Assembly (NCBI GenBank): GCA_020073385.1 | Contig: JAIQFH010000027.1 | Coordinates: 29,107 to 93,106 of the forward strand | Direction: 5' to 3' | From: Terriglobia bacterium | GTDB taxonomy: Bacteria > Acidobacteriota > Terriglobia > Terriglobales > Acidobacteriaceae | Length of the DNA stretch: 64,000 nt | In this document: piece after piece, positions 54,502 to 64,000 of the stretch | Layout: each line of letters opens with the position of its first letter | How positions within the stretch are numbered: position 1 is the stretch's first letter | Notes under the pieces: generated by a model | Told to the model about the DNA's origin: nothing | Seen by the model: the letters and a program-made list of their open reading frames with translations, nothing else | The model's database searches: none | Translations under genes and position numbers: made by a program

Positions 54502-55227
54502 GCGCTCTTTCTCTGGCAAAGCTTGATCTTGGGAGCTCTCCGAATCAGTTTCCACTCCTCAGCTTTGTGCAGAAGGCGTCGCAGAGTCCGTAACGCACAG
54601 TTGGTGTTTGCCGCTGAGCGGTAAAATTCAATCGCTGGGCGACGTCATTGTTGATCGCGTCAAGCCGCATTCCCAAGATGGGCGGCGGCGTTCCTAACAG
54701 CGTCCTTATCATGCGTCAGTACGTGGATGATCGCGCTGTTTTCAGAATGACCTTCATATCTACTGAGTGCCTTCAGGTCGATTGTGTAGCCGGGGAATCG
54801 CGAGTCAAGGGCGGTTTGGATATTGCGAAGGCCGGTCTTTCCGGAGTACTCGGTGTACAACAGATACAACCGGTTCTTATTCCTGCTAAGCAACAACGAT
54901 GAGGCTGTGCGCGACCGTCGCTCCCGGCATTTCTTTGCTGCCAGCGGTACAACAAGTGGACGAGAAGAGATGGCGTTTAACGCTTGAGCTCAGGTGTGCG
55001 CCGATCCGGGGCCTCCGGCTCGCGCGACAGTTTAGAGTGCTTCATCAGATGCATGGCCAACGATCCGCCAAGAATCACATCAAAGTCTGAACCGGGTCGG
55101 CTCACTTGAATCTGAGGAACTGAAGCGCCAAGAGACAGCGCTGTGGTGGCCGTTGATGTATAAGGGATCTCTTGTTCTTTAGACCCTCGGCAATTTCAGC
55201 GAGCAGACGCAGCGGGTCGACTCGGCC
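54502..55227. other. Gene-poor region between the two metal-efflux units
   Basis: 726 bases with no convincing gene. A minus-strand frame at 54660-54896 (78 codons, LYLLYTEYSGKTGLRNIQ...) is open but starts at TTG, lacks a ribosome site and matches no family I know. This may be degraded sequence between two convergent units. Confidence 0.4.
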
Positions 55228-58200
55228 CTACGCTGCGGGTGCAGTTTCCTTTCGCGACAGTTCTCTTTCTCGCAGCCATGTGAAAATCACGGGAGTCACA
55301 ATGAGCACATGCAACAGAGAGCTGACCATGCCTCCGAGCACGGGGGTGGCGAGCGGCTTCATCACTTCGGCTCCGGTGCGCGTAGACCACATGATCGGCA
55401 ACAAGCCCGCCACAACCGTGGATACCGTCATGATTTTAGGACGCAAACGTAACAGGGCACCTTCCATCACCGCTTCATGCAAACCTCGTACAGTGAGTCC
55501 GCCCATCGCGACTCTCTTTCGTTCCACTGCCTCTTCCAAGTAGACCACCATCACAACGCCGGTCTGCACAGCGGTTCCAAACAGGGCGATGAACCCGACC
55601 CAAACGGCAACGGAGAAGTTGTACCCCAACAGCTTCAGGAGAAATACTCCGCCGCTCAACGCAAAGGGCACGGCGAGGATCACGTGCGAGGCTTCTTTGA
55701 ACGAGTTGTAGGTTTTGTAGAGCAACAGGAAGATGATCAGGAACACGACCGGGATGACAAGTTCAAGGCGTCTTTTTGCGCTGATCTGATTCTCGTACTG
55801 TCCGCTCCATTCGACGTAATACCCGGGCGGCATTTTCACCGCGCGGGCGACCGCGTGTTGCGCCTCGTCCACGAACCCGCCAACATCGCGCCCGCGGACG
55901 TTCATCAGAACGCTGCCTCGCAGCAGCCCGTTTTCGCTGCTGATCATGGAGGGTCCCATCACCACGCCAAGGTCAGCTACTTGTCCTAGAGGAATCTGCG
56001 CGCCGTTGCTGGCTGTGACCAGCACGTTATTACGCAACTCTTCGGGATCTTGGCGGAAATCAGGGGCGTAACGCACCCGCACGGGCAGACGTTGACGGCC
56101 GTCAATGGCGGTCGTGAGGTTCTTGCCGCCAATCGCGGTCTCAATCACGTCCTGCACGTCACCAACGTTGATGCCGTAGCGTGCTGCGGCTTCGCGGTTT
56201 ACTTTGATTTCAAGGTACGGCGCACCGGTGATGCGCTCGGCATAGAGGTCAGCGACACCAGGAACCGGGCGTAGAGCCCGTTCAATTTCGGTTTCCTTCT
56301 GCTCGATGGTCGCGAGATCGTTACCAAAGACCTTGACTCCCACCTGCGTGCGGATGCCGGTCGAAAGCATGTCGATGCGGTTGCGGATTGGCTGGGTCCA
56401 GATGTTGGTCACCCCCGGCATTCGGAGCTTCTCATCAAGTCTTTGCAGGATGTTTTCCTTGGTCGTTCCAGCAGGCCATTCATTCTTAGGTTTGAAGTTG
56501 ATCACCGTTTCAGTCATATTCACTGGCGCCGGATCGATGGCGCTTTCTGCGCGGCCGATCTTGCCTACAACGCTCTCGACGAGCGGGTCTTGCGCAATGA
56601 TCTTGTCCTGCCAGCGCAGAATATCGGCTGCCTTGGTGAGGGAAATACTGGGGTCGGTAATGGGCATGAACAGGGCGGTCTCTTCATCGAGCGGAGGCAT
56701 AAACTCGGAGCCGATCGTAGTTGCCAGCCAGAGCGCAGAGGCAAAGATTGCAACTGCCGCGCTCAGAGTCATAATCCTGTGCTTTAGGGCCCAGCGCAGT
56801 ACCGGTTTGTAAATCATCCCGAGACCGTTCATCACGGGATTGGCGTCCTCGCGGTGCAGTTTTCCACGGATGAGGAAGGTGCAAAGCACCGGCACCAGAG
56901 TGACCGCGATCAGGGTGGAGCACACCATGGCGAATGTCTTTGTGAAGGCCAGCGGGTGAAACATCTTGCCTTCCATTCCTGCGAGGGCGAACACTGGGAC
57001 GAAAGCAAGAATGATGATGGTCATCGCGAAGAAAATCGGCCGGCCTACGAGCTTGGCTGCTTCCAGAGTGATCTGGCCAATCGCCGATTTATACTCGCCA
57101 TGTTCTTCGTAGTAGCGCTCTGCGTGCCGTAGCACATTTTCCGTCATCACAATGCCAGCATCGACCAGCACCCCAATCGCAATCGCGATCCCGCCGAGCG
57201 ACATGATGTTGGAAGAGATGTCGGCATAGTGCATGAACAGAAATGACCCCAGTACGGCCAGCGGCAGCGGGAGGGTCACGATGAGGATGCTGCGGAAGTG
57301 CCACAGGAAGATCACGTGCGCGAGCGTGACCAGAAGAATCTCTTCGAGTAGCGCCGACTTCAAAGTGTTCACGGCGTGAAGGATCAAAGTACTGCGGTCG
57401 TAGAAAGGAACGATGTGGACGCCCTTGAGTAACCCTGGTTCCAGCGCGGCGAGTTTCGCTTTGACACCGCTGATGACCTCTTGCGCGTTGGCTCCATTGC
57501 GGATAACCACGACGCCGCCCACGACATCCTTGCCGTCCTTGTCGAGAACGCCGCGGCGGAACTCCGGCCCCAAATGGACATTCGCGACATTACGGATATA
57601 GACGGGTGTGCCCGCCGTGGCGGTGAGGACGATGTTCTCAAGGTCCTCCGTCGAGCGAATCAAGCCAATTCCCCGGACCGCCATCTCCTGGTCGCTGGCT
57701 TCAATGACCTTCGCGCCGACGTTGGTATTACTGCGCTGAACACCCTCGATGACGGTGCGTAAGGGGATGTTGTAAGCACGCAGCTTGATGGGGTCAACGT
57801 CGACCTGATATTGGCGTACCCAACCCCCGATGCTCGCCACTTCTGCCACGCCGGACACTGAGTTCAGTTGGTACTTGATGAACCAGTCCTGCAGAGAATG
57901 CAAAGTCCCGCCGTCGTAGGGTCCCTCGACCGTGTACCAGAAGACCTGGCCCACACCGGTTGCATCCGGTCCCAAAACAGGTACGACTCCCTCGGGCAGA
58001 AAACCCGATGCCAGGTTCAGGCGCTCCAAGACCCGCGTGCGGGCAAAATAGGGATCGATCTTGTCTTGAAAAATGATGTTGATCATCGAGAAGCCCAATG
58101 CTGAGGAGGAACGCACGTCCCTTACTCCCGCCAGTCCTTGCAGGTTGACGGTCAGGGGATATGTGATCTGGTCTTCGACTTCCTGCGGGCTACGGCCCGC

Positions 58201-58359
58201 CCAATCCGTGTAAACGATCACCTGGTTTTCACTGAGATCGGGAATGGCGTCGATCGGCGTCCTTAGCAGAGCCCAGTAACCCCAGACGGCCAGCAGCGCG
58301 TAAGCCAGCAAAATGAGGAAGCGGTTCTTTAGCGAAAATTCAATGAGCCGGTTAATCAT
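55228..58359 (-). CDS. cusA: Heavy-metal RND efflux pump, Cus-type (Cu+/Ag+)
   Basis: About 1043 residues. Helix 4 reads [19 protein letters not shown], the A-type helix of monovalent-metal RND pumps. The three methionines that bind Cu+/Ag+ in E. coli CusA (573, 623, 672) line up at Met565 (LFMPITDP), Met615 (NMTETV) and Met664 (RIDMLSTG), all shifted by 8. It exports copper and silver from the periplasm or cytoplasm through the CusCBA complex. AGGAG lies 5 bases before the ATG at 58359. The gene follows the adaptor and channel genes on the minus strand. Confidence 0.92.
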   Translation of the reverse strand: MINRLIEFSLKNRFLILLAYALLAVWGYWALLRTPIDAIPDLSENQVIVYTDWAGRSPQEVEDQITYPLTVNLQGLAGVRDVRSSSALGFSMINIIFQDKIDPYFARTRVLERLNLASGFLPEGVVPVLGPDATGVGQVFWYTVEGPYDGGTLHSLQDWFIKYQLNSVSGVAEVASIGGWVRQYQVDVDPIKLRAYNIPLRTVIEGVQRSNTNVGAKVIEASDQEMAVRGIGLIRSTEDLENIVLTATAGTPVYIRNVANVHLGPEFRRGVLDKDGKDVVGGVVVIRNGANAQEVISGVKAKLAALEPGLLKGVHIVPFYDRSTLILHAVNTLKSALLEEILLVTLAHVIFLWHFRSILIVTLPLPLAVLGSFLFMHYADISSNIMSLGGIAIAIGVLVDAGIVMTENVLRHAERYYEEHGEYKSAIGQITLEAAKLVGRPIFFAMTIIILAFVPVFALAGMEGKMFHPLAFTKTFAMVCSTLIAVTLVPVLCTFLIRGKLHREDANPVMNGLGMIYKPVLRWALKHRIMTLSAAVAIFASALWLATTIGSEFMPPLDEETALFMPITDPSISLTKAADILRWQDKIIAQDPLVESVVGKIGRAESAIDPAPVNMTETVINFKPKNEWPAGTTKENILQRLDEKLRMPGVTNIWTQPIRNRIDMLSTGIRTQVGVKVFGNDLATIEQKETEIERALRPVPGVADLYAERITGAPYLEIKVNREAAARYGINVGDVQDVIETAIGGKNLTTAIDGRQRLPVRVRYAPDFRQDPEELRNNVLVTASNGAQIPLGQVADLGVVMGPSMISSENGLLRGSVLMNVRGRDVGGFVDEAQHAVARAVKMPPGYYVEWSGQYENQISAKRRLELVIPVVFLIIFLLLYKTYNSFKEASHVILAVPFALSGGVFLLKLLGYNFSVAVWVGFIALFGTAVQTGVVMVVYLEEAVERKRVAMGGLTVRGLHEAVMEGALLRLRPKIMTVSTVVAGLLPIMWSTRTGAEVMKPLATPVLGGMVSSLLHVLIVTPVIFTWLRERELSRKETAPAA

Positions 58360-58371
58360 GGTTTCTCCTCT

Positions 58372-59946
58372 TCACTGAGCATTCAGCCGGGCGTGATAGC
58401 TACCCAGGAGTTGCCCGTTGCGGCTGGCATTCACTTCGACATTCCAGGAACCGGCTGTCGGGACCTTGATCGTGCCCACGTAATCGGACCCCTTCCATGT
58501 GAGGTCGCTTGCGGCACGCATCTCGCCCATGTCCATCGCTGGCATCGCCGGCATAATGAGCGTGACCTTTATGTGCGCATCGGTCACCGCCTTCCCTGAA
58601 GGATCGAGTAACGCCACGTGTAAGGTCGCATCGGAATTACCACGCGGTGTTTCCGGGTCAGAACGGAAGGTGATCTTGATCTGAGAAACTGCCGGCGTTT
58701 GCGCCTGGCCATGATCGAATTCTTTCGATCCGCCAAAGAGTCCAGTCATGCCGCCAGTGATTCGGGTTTGTGAGTCGATCAGGAAATTGCCTTGGCTGAC
58801 GATACGTTCCCCTTCTTTGAGGCCGGAGAGCACGGGATAGTAGTCGTTGCCAGGTGTGCCAAGTTGTACTTGCCTGCCTTCGAATTCACCATCGCTTTTT
58901 GCCACGTAGACGATCTTGCGCATACCCGTATCGAGAACAGCAGAGCGCGGTATGGCTAGAACGTCGCGTCCTGCGGGCGCGGCGAATTTGACTTGCACGA
59001 ACATGCCGGGACGAAGACGCATGCTGGGGTTCGGAACCTGGATGCGAGCGGAGCCTGTGTGGGTCTGAGGGTTGATGGAAGTATCGAGAAAACTGACTCG
59101 CCCATGTAGCGTAGTGCCGGGCAGTGAGTCGGAAGTGATCTCAACGGACTGGCCGGTGTGCACGAAAGGCAAGTCCGGCTGGTAAACGTCTGCCTTCACC
59201 CAAATCGTACTCAGGTCGGTGACCGTAAAGAGCACCTCGCCTGCGTTTACGTATTGCCCTTGCGTAACCCTGCGTTCGGTCACAATGCCGCTGACGGTCG
59301 AGTAGATGGGGAGTTCGATCTGCGGCTTCGACGACGATGCGATCTCATCAAGCTGCTCTTTAGTGAGGCCCCAAAGTTCCAGCCGGCGGCGACTCGCGGT
59401 GACGAGATCTTCGGCACCTGAGACTGCTAGGGGCTCGGCAGCAGTGCCAAGACGCTTTTGGTTCTCAAGCGAGAGTCTGTATTCTTCAGCGGCAGAAAAG
59501 ACTTCAGGACTGTAAAGGGATGCAATGGTCTGACCACGGCGGACTTGCTGGCCCGTGAAATCCAGGTAGAGCTTGTCGATGCGGCCACCGATGCGTGTAC
59601 TGATCGAAGCCAGCTGCGTTTCTGGCTCGTCCACCTTGGCGACGGCCATCAAAGCGCGTTCGAGTCCATGTCGCCTCACTTCGACCGTTTCGACACCAAT
59701 GTTCGCCTGCTCCTTCTGATTGAGTTGAATGCTGGAGCCAGAGACTTCCGCCTGTACTTGTTCTTGCTCCGCGCGCTGAGAGGCGGCTGGTTCCGATGCT
59801 GGCTCATACTTGAGAATCGGGGCTTCCTGAGACTTTGCAGCGCTAGAGTCCGGATGCCAAAGTCGCATTGCCGCGTAGGCGCCAAAGGCCAACACCAGGC
59901 CGAGAGTGAGTCCTGTTACGAGGAATTTCTTTTCATGCTGCGTCAT
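58372..59946 (-). CDS. cusB: Cus-type RND periplasmic adaptor with C-terminal FixH/YtkA-like domain
   Basis: About 524 residues. One N-terminal membrane anchor (FLVTGLTLGLVLAFGAYAAM) leads to CusB-like domains: NIGVETVEVRRHGLERALMA, a lipoyl/hairpin core, LPIYSTVSGIVTERRVTQGQ and a barrel with RLRPGMFVQVKF. The last 95 or so residues (KITFRSDPETPRGNS to the end, with VTLIMPAMPAMDMGEM) form a separate YtkA/FixH-like domain rich in methionine. The Met/Asp loop may bind copper. Stop of the channel gene and ATG here overlap by one base, so they are translated together. Confidence 0.88.
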   Translation of the reverse strand: MTQHEKKFLVTGLTLGLVLAFGAYAAMRLWHPDSSAAKSQEAPILKYEPASEPAASQRAEQEQVQAEVSGSSIQLNQKEQANIGVETVEVRRHGLERALMAVAKVDEPETQLASISTRIGGRIDKLYLDFTGQQVRRGQTIASLYSPEVFSAAEEYRLSLENQKRLGTAAEPLAVSGAEDLVTASRRRLELWGLTKEQLDEIASSSKPQIELPIYSTVSGIVTERRVTQGQYVNAGEVLFTVTDLSTIWVKADVYQPDLPFVHTGQSVEITSDSLPGTTLHGRVSFLDTSINPQTHTGSARIQVPNPSMRLRPGMFVQVKFAAPAGRDVLAIPRSAVLDTGMRKIVYVAKSDGEFEGRQVQLGTPGNDYYPVLSGLKEGERIVSQGNFLIDSQTRITGGMTGLFGGSKEFDHGQAQTPAVSQIKITFRSDPETPRGNSDATLHVALLDPSGKAVTDAHIKVTLIMPAMPAMDMGEMRAASDLTWKGSDYVGTIKVPTAGSWNVEVNASRNGQLLGSYHARLNAQ

Positions 59947-61346
59947 TAGCGCACCTCCGGAGTGATCTGAAGCAGAGAAGCCTGAGGGACTGTTGCGTCA
60001 AATTCTTGAGCGTCCCGCGTCAACGGAACTCCCACTGCGTGTTCGAGATCCGAGATCCGCGATTCCAGTTCGGACGCGGCGCGGTAGTAATCGAGTTCAA
60101 CTTCGAGAGCCGTGTTCTGACTGTCGAGCAGGTTTAGGAAGTCGGTGCGGTCGGCCTGATAAGCAGCGACGGTTGACTTCAGTGTCGCCTGTGCTTGAGG
60201 ACGAAGCGTCTGGGTGTAAAGATCGACGAGGCGCTTGGCAGATTGCGCGCGAATCAGAGCTTCCTGGATTTCCTCGAAGACGAGCGCACGCTGGTTGTCG
60301 TACTCGGCTTTGTCAGCCGAAAGATCCGCCTGCGCTTCGGCGATCTCGGCGTCATGGCGCCCGCGATTCAGCCAGGGCAGTGTGACAGCGAGCTCCGCCA
60401 TGTAAGTATTCCGATAGCGGGCACCGTCCGGCATGAGCATGTAACCCGCGCTGAGGTTGTAGTCCGGTGTGTACGCCTTCTCGGCAAGCTTGGTTCGAGC
60501 CTCGCCCTGCCGCACGCCGGAGGAGGACATCGCCAGTTCGGGCCGATTCTCCAGAGCGCTTTTTTCCAGATCCAAGAGTGGGGGAAGCTTCTGCGGTGGC
60601 GAATATTGGCCCTGAACTTCGAGTGGAGATCCGGGGTCCCGTCCCAACAGCGTATTCAGGCGGGCTCGCGCGAGGTCGCCGTCCTGTTCGAGCATCACCA
60701 AGTGTTCGACTAACTTGGTGAGTGCGATCTGCGCCTTCAGGACATCCTGCTGCGGGACGCGACCGACAACATACTTGATGCGCGCTGACTCCGACGACTG
60801 GCGAGCCAGCGCCGCCTGCTCGTCATGCAGCAGAAGTTCGTCCTGATTGCGGAGAAGGTCGTAGAACATCTTTCGGACTTCAGCCGTCACATCGCGCCGC
60901 TTGGCCTCCAGTTCCGCCTTGACCTGCTCCACTTCCTCGAAAGCAAGTTGTGTGCGCAGCGCCCGCTTGCCGGGACCGGGCAGCGACTGGTTGAACATGA
61001 ACATGTGCTGCGTCTGGTTCAGGTCCCAGGGCTTGGCGAGTGGTGTGCCCCATCCGCGATACATGAACTCGGGGTCGTTGAGGGACCCGGCACTCCGCAC
61101 TCGTGTCGCAGCTGTGGCGACACGACGGGTAGCCACCCGGATTTCTCGATTGTTGGTCAAGGCCGCAGCTTCGAGTTCGGCAAGGCTCATCGGTGGCGTG
61201 GATGGCCGAGAGTGTCGATGCTCCTGCACCAACAGAAGGCCAGTGACGCCAGCTAAAGGATCGGCGTCAGCAATTGGCTCGCTCGCGAAACCGCGCGCAC
61301 GGCTGAATGCGATCAGAAGACAGATGCCTACACGTAGAGCTTTCAT
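59946..61346 (-). CDS. cusC: Cus-type outer-membrane channel (TolC family)
   Basis: About 466 residues. A signal peptide (LRVGICLLIAFSRARGFA) is followed by OEP repeats (SLAELEAAALTNNREIRVAT, YMLMPDGARYRNTYMAELAV, LRPQAQATLKSTVAAYQADR). It is the exit duct of the copper/silver pump. The frame is open to 61397, but ATG 61346 has GGAGG 6 bases before it and a proper signal. The gene is the first of the three-gene cus unit on this strand; the Cys-rich gene at 61457 lies 110 bases upstream. Confidence 0.85.
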   Translation of the reverse strand: MKALRVGICLLIAFSRARGFASEPIADADPLAGVTGLLLVQEHRHSRPSTPPMSLAELEAAALTNNREIRVATRRVATAATRVRSAGSLNDPEFMYRGWGTPLAKPWDLNQTQHMFMFNQSLPGPGKRALRTQLAFEEVEQVKAELEAKRRDVTAEVRKMFYDLLRNQDELLLHDEQAALARQSSESARIKYVVGRVPQQDVLKAQIALTKLVEHLVMLEQDGDLARARLNTLLGRDPGSPLEVQGQYSPPQKLPPLLDLEKSALENRPELAMSSSGVRQGEARTKLAEKAYTPDYNLSAGYMLMPDGARYRNTYMAELAVTLPWLNRGRHDAEIAEAQADLSADKAEYDNQRALVFEEIQEALIRAQSAKRLVDLYTQTLRPQAQATLKSTVAAYQADRTDFLNLLDSQNTALEVELDYYRAASELESRISDLEHAVGVPLTRDAQEFDATVPQASLLQITPEVR

Positions 61347-61456
61347 TGTTCCTCCGTAAACAATTAACAAGTAGAGGGATAGGAGGCGTGGCTGCATTTA
61401 ACTGCACCAAGGCGCAGCAAGGCAGCGTACGGCCTCCTTAGTGCAATGAAAGTTGT

Positions 61457-61834
61457 CTAAATTCTCAGGACGGAGTTATAGCCGGGAGATGGTTCGGGAG
61501 GTGGGGCATGAAGAAACGAAAGATGGGAGCGCACTGTCACTGCGGGCAATGCCCCTAACGAGGCGACCGGCGGTATCACAGCAATTGTGAGAGGACGAAC
61601 CGGCCCGGCAGCCAAGGCCTGGGGAAGAACCGTATTTGTTGGTCCCTGAGCCTTGCAGCAGGAGTGACTGGCCGGCATCATGGAACTTCCACACTGCTCC
61701 GCCATGTGGTTGCAACACTCCCGTTCCGCGGGTGTCATTGTCGCCCCCGGCAGAACACACGCCATGGCTGGCGTGATTGCCCACAACAAGGCGATCGTCA
61801 GCAGCGCGAATGCTCGAATCCTAGTCACCTGCAT
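61457..61834 (-). CDS. Secreted Cys/His/Met-rich small protein upstream of the cus genes
   Basis: About 125 residues. A signal peptide (ALLTIALLWAITPAMA) precedes a metal-binding-like stretch: CCNHMAEQCGSS, then MMPASHSCC. Six cysteines, two histidines and several methionines lie within about 40 residues, a good soft-metal site for Cu+ or Ag+. The rest is Pro/Ala-rich without a fold I know. ATG 61834 follows a TTG at 61837; either may start. It lies just before cusC on the same strand, so it probably serves copper handling. Confidence 0.7.
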   Translation of the reverse strand: MQVTRIRAFALLTIALLWAITPAMACVLPGATMTPAERECCNHMAEQCGSSMMPASHSCCKAQGPTNTVLPQALAAGPVRPLTIAVIPPVASLGALPAVTVRSHLSFLHAPPPEPSPGYNSVLRI

Positions 61835-62009
61835 CAAGTGTACTGCGTTTTCTGACTACTACGAACCCACTCTTACTTCCGACAACCGATGTTAGCCCGC
61901 CGTAGACGACAAGGGCAGTGACGGCGATCACAGCCCTAAAACGTTGGTGTGTACCCATCAACCCTCCTCATAACTATGGAATCGCAGCGACGATTGATAT
62001 GTTTCAAAC

Positions 62010-62450
62010 GTGCTTGAGGCCCCTACAAGCCGTAAAGGCGTTGCGCTGCGCGGAAAGCGACTGGAGTATTTCACGATCGCATGGAATAGCCTTGAGGGTT
62101 TGATTGCACTTGTAGCTGGACTCCTTGCAGGCAGCATCTCGCTGGTTGGTTTCGGCATCGACAGCTTTATTGAAGTCACATCCGGCGCAATCTTGCTATG
62201 GAGAATGACTGTTGACTCAGAAGAGACTACCCGAGAACGCAATGAAAGGCTCAGCCTACGGATCGTGGGCGATTGTTTTCTTGCGTTGTCCGCCTATATC
62301 GCATACGAATCTGTCTATGATCTGGCCGCACGTCGGGGCCACAGCCTGAATGGCACATTCAAAGCTGTCAAAGACGTGCCGCTGCCCCTGAATGACAACT
62401 TCGAAGCATTTGTCGTATTCATTCCCGCATTTTTCGCATGTAGCCACTGA
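62010..62450 (+). pseudogene. 3'-truncated cation diffusion facilitator (CDF) transporter
   Basis: The first 105 residues (RLEYFTIAWNSLEGLIALVA, SISLVGFGIDSFIEVTSG, LCFLA/CFLALSAYIAYES) are typical of the N-terminal half of a CDF cation transporter, with metal-site Asp/Glu in GIDSFIE. After about base 62328 the frame continues into unrelated DNA, antisense to the zinc-ribbon gene, and stops at 62450. So helices 4-6 and the cytoplasmic domain are gone. Start is GTG 62010, with weak ribosome site. Confidence 0.72.
62256..62447 (-). pseudogene. 3'-truncated small zinc-ribbon gene
   Basis: The GTG at 62447 has GGAGG 8 bases before it. The product begins ATCEKCGNEYDKCFEVVI and continues HVFDSFECAIQAVAPTC, a known small conserved cysteine-rich protein, which normally goes on with another CxxC (HCGCRIIGHGVE-like). 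Here that part is missing: from base 62328 down the frame is antisense to the CDF gene. The homologous part thus ends at the same base as the CDF part. Confidence 0.65.
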
Positions 62451-62613
62451 ACGTTCCTCCAGCAAACTCATTTGACGGTTGGGTGCCAGATACTGATCGG
62501 GAGTTGCACAGGTCTACTTCGGGAGGGCTCCCGTCAGGTTACTTACGCGCCCGACTAACGAAAGCGCGGTATGGATCGATAATCGGCCTGCCTCAAAACT
62601 GTTCAGGGGAGCT

Positions 62614-63782
62614 ATGGGGCAAATGAAAACGGAAGCGGCCAACGGGTCTGATTTGCAGAACCCCGAAACCCCCGACTCACAACAGCCCGAGATTGCGGCA
62701 GCCGTTGAACAGGCAGCGGAAGAAGTCGAAGTTCTCCACGCCTCCATTAAGATCGGCACGGTCGCCCAAATCGTCACCGCCCTCATCGCGATGATCGGAC
62801 TGCTCTATCTCTTGAAGCTGGTTCTCGTCACCATCCTAGTTTCAATCCTGTTGGCCTATATTCTCGAACCGGCCGTTTTGTTGCTGGTTCGGTGGCGGTT
62901 GCCTCGCTGGCTAGGATCGGGGGTCGTGGTGACCTTGGCCGTTGTGCTGACGCTTGGCGTTGTCTACTTCTCATACAATCGCGCACTTGATTTTACGAAC
63001 GAATTGCCTCAATACACAGCCACTTTGCGCAGAACTGTGAGCAGTCTTCGCTCAAACGCCGACAAACTAGCGAATCAGGCGCGCTCTGTCGTCGAACCCC
63101 CGAAGGACCGCGAGAAGCCGGTGCCGGTGCGCATTGACCAACCGCAGGGCATCGTTCAAATGATCTCCGAAAACAGTGGCGCAATTCTCGATATCTTGAT
63201 GGCGGTTGGTTTTGTTCCCTTCCTCGTCTATTTCATGCTCGCGTCGAAAAGAATGTTTACGTCAGCACGGTGCGTCTCTTTCCCAAGGAGCATCGTCTGG
63301 CGGCGCACCGCACCGTCGGTAACATCTCCAAGATGATGCGGAGTTTCCTTCTGGCGAACCTTGCTGTCGGTGTGGTGAGCGGGATCATTTCCGCGATCGT
63401 ATTCTGGCGGTTGGGTATCCAGTACTTCTACTTCATCGGCGCTATCAGCGGGTTCGTAACATTGATTCCTTATCTTGGAATGTTCCTCGCCCTGCTGCCA
63501 CCGCTCGCCGGCGGCGCTGGCACCTTGCACCATGGCGGGATCATTACCGTCATTGTGACCGTCATCGGAATTCATGCCATCACGATGAATCTGATCTATC
63601 CGCGAGTCATCGGTGCCCGTCTGAAGCTCAACGCGCTCGCAGTCAGCTTATCTCTCCTGTTCTGGGCGTGGATCTGGGGAGCTCCTGGCCTCATCCCTGC
63701 CATCCCGATCGTCGGAGCTTTAAAAATCATCTGCGATCACATCGATCCTCTGCGGGGTTTCGGATCCTGGCTAGGAGACTAG
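62614..63782 (+). pseudogene. AI-2E family transporter with a frameshift, cut at its 3' end by an IS
   Basis: Two overlapping frames together give one AI-2E family membrane protein. 62614 to about 63250 has an acidic start, then helices (VTALIAMIGLLYLLKLVLVTIL, ILAYILEPAVLLLV) and ILMAVGFVPFLVYFMLASK. From about 63250 in the next frame follow NVYVSTVRLFPKEHRLA ... LGIQYFYFIGAISGFVTLIPYLGMFLA ... IYPRVIGARLKLNALAV. One base is gained or lost in the AAAAGAATG run near 63250. The second frame ends with TAG from the CTAG at the start of the IS, so the last few residues may also be missing. A sequencing slip cannot be excluded. Ligand unknown. Confidence 0.75.
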
Positions 63783-64000
63783 CAGTCCGTGGTGAAAGTC
63801 TAGCTTCCTGAGAAGAATTAGTTGCATGATCCACAGCCATCGTTCGTAGACTGCGTGCATGGCGATGGGACGACGAGCGAAGCAACGGCAACAGCAAAAA
63901 CAGTTCTGGGTGGCGCACAACGAGTTGCCGCGGACAGTGGCGCATCCGTTCTACCAGCGCTTGAACCAGGTGCTGGAGGAGCGTGGGTTCGACAGGTTCG
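63779..64000 (+). mobile_element. Left end of a second IS1182-type element (runs off the window)
   Basis: It begins CTAGCAGTCCGTGG, which differs from the first element's end by one base (T for C). It is followed by a similar 80-base leader and the start of a transposase gene. The right end is outside the window. Confidence 0.85.
63859..64000 (+). CDS. N-terminal part of a second IS1182 family transposase
   Basis: The first 47 codons (MAMGRRAKQRQQQKQFWVAH, then AHPFYQRLNQVLEERGFDRF) align with the transposase at 34381 (MAMSKRSGGEKQEDIWIAH, HPFYKRLNELLEGARFDEF). The two differ at about half the positions, so this is a related but distinct element and not a copy of the first. The gene continues beyond the window. 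Confidence 0.85.
   Translation, partial: MAMGRRAKQRQQQKQFWVAHNELPRTVAHPFYQRLNQVLEERGFDRF

Noticed and set aside
54660..54896. 78-codon minus-strand frame between the metal-efflux units
   Set aside because: TTG start without ribosome site, no recognised family and no operon partner; left as an open question within the gene-poor region.

Overview
The window looks like a chromosome segment of an Acidobacteriota bacterium (Terriglobia-like). This is inferred from the gene set (CRTAC1/ASPIC-UnbV proteins beside a multihaem cytochrome, OmpL-like beta-barrel porins beside kdp, a DUF2934-like protein, many secreted glycosidases) and from GC-rich coding sequence with several families of short dispersed intergenic repeats. 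No rRNA, tRNA or CRISPR array was seen. No database search could be run, so the taxonomy and the family names rest on recognised motifs.

Layout. 1-3.5 kb: end of an unknown gene, a GT87-type membrane glycosyltransferase, an amidase and a single-domain response regulator. 3.8-12.3 kb: three large exported proteins in a row (membrane-anchored pentahaem cytochrome with TPRs; CRTAC1 protein; TPR/FG-GAP/ASPIC protein). 12.5-24 kb: APC permease, GH2 exo-glucosaminidase-like enzyme (minus strand), PpiD/SurA-type prolyl isomerase, 4-alpha-glucanotransferase, and a NitT/TauT-type ABC ATPase plus a double permease. 24-31.2 kb: OlsF-like double acyltransferase, hemerythrin, HAD phosphatase diverging from a P-loop NTPase, VOC protein, 3-hydroxybutyryl-CoA dehydrogenase, Tat-exported cellulase-like glycosidase.

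31.4-38.3 kb is an accessory, decaying region: small or unknown genes, a complete IS1182-type element (34298-35820) that abuts two truncated genes, a kdpD 3' fragment, a kdpE pseudogene broken by three frameshifts and a stop, and a small operon ending in a receiver-less KdpE-like DNA-binding protein. 38.3-45 kb holds porin, a 28-aa membrane peptide, kdpF, kdpA, kdpB and kdpC, then a decayed kdpD start. 45.3-54.2 kb holds a second porin, a Czc-type RND tripartite pump, an Eda-like aldolase and a zinc-ribbon protein. 55.2-61.8 kb (minus) is a Cus-type copper/silver RND pump with a Cys/Met-rich secreted protein. The end holds a CDF transporter and a zinc-ribbon gene joined tail to tail at a deletion-like junction, a frameshifted AI-2E family transporter, and the start of a second IS1182-type element.

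The most striking signal is a regulatory one. Three promoters (near 37258, 38333 and 45299) each carry four direct repeats in exact 11-bp phase, consensus YTTTAYGNAC, like the half-sites used by OmpR/PhoB/KdpE regulators. They precede the small operon with the orphan DNA-binding protein, the porin-kdpFABC operon, and the porin-metal-efflux operon. Since the local kdpE is dead, I propose that the receiver-less protein at 37886 (or a KdpE encoded elsewhere) runs this regulon, tying potassium uptake to outer-membrane porins and metal efflux.
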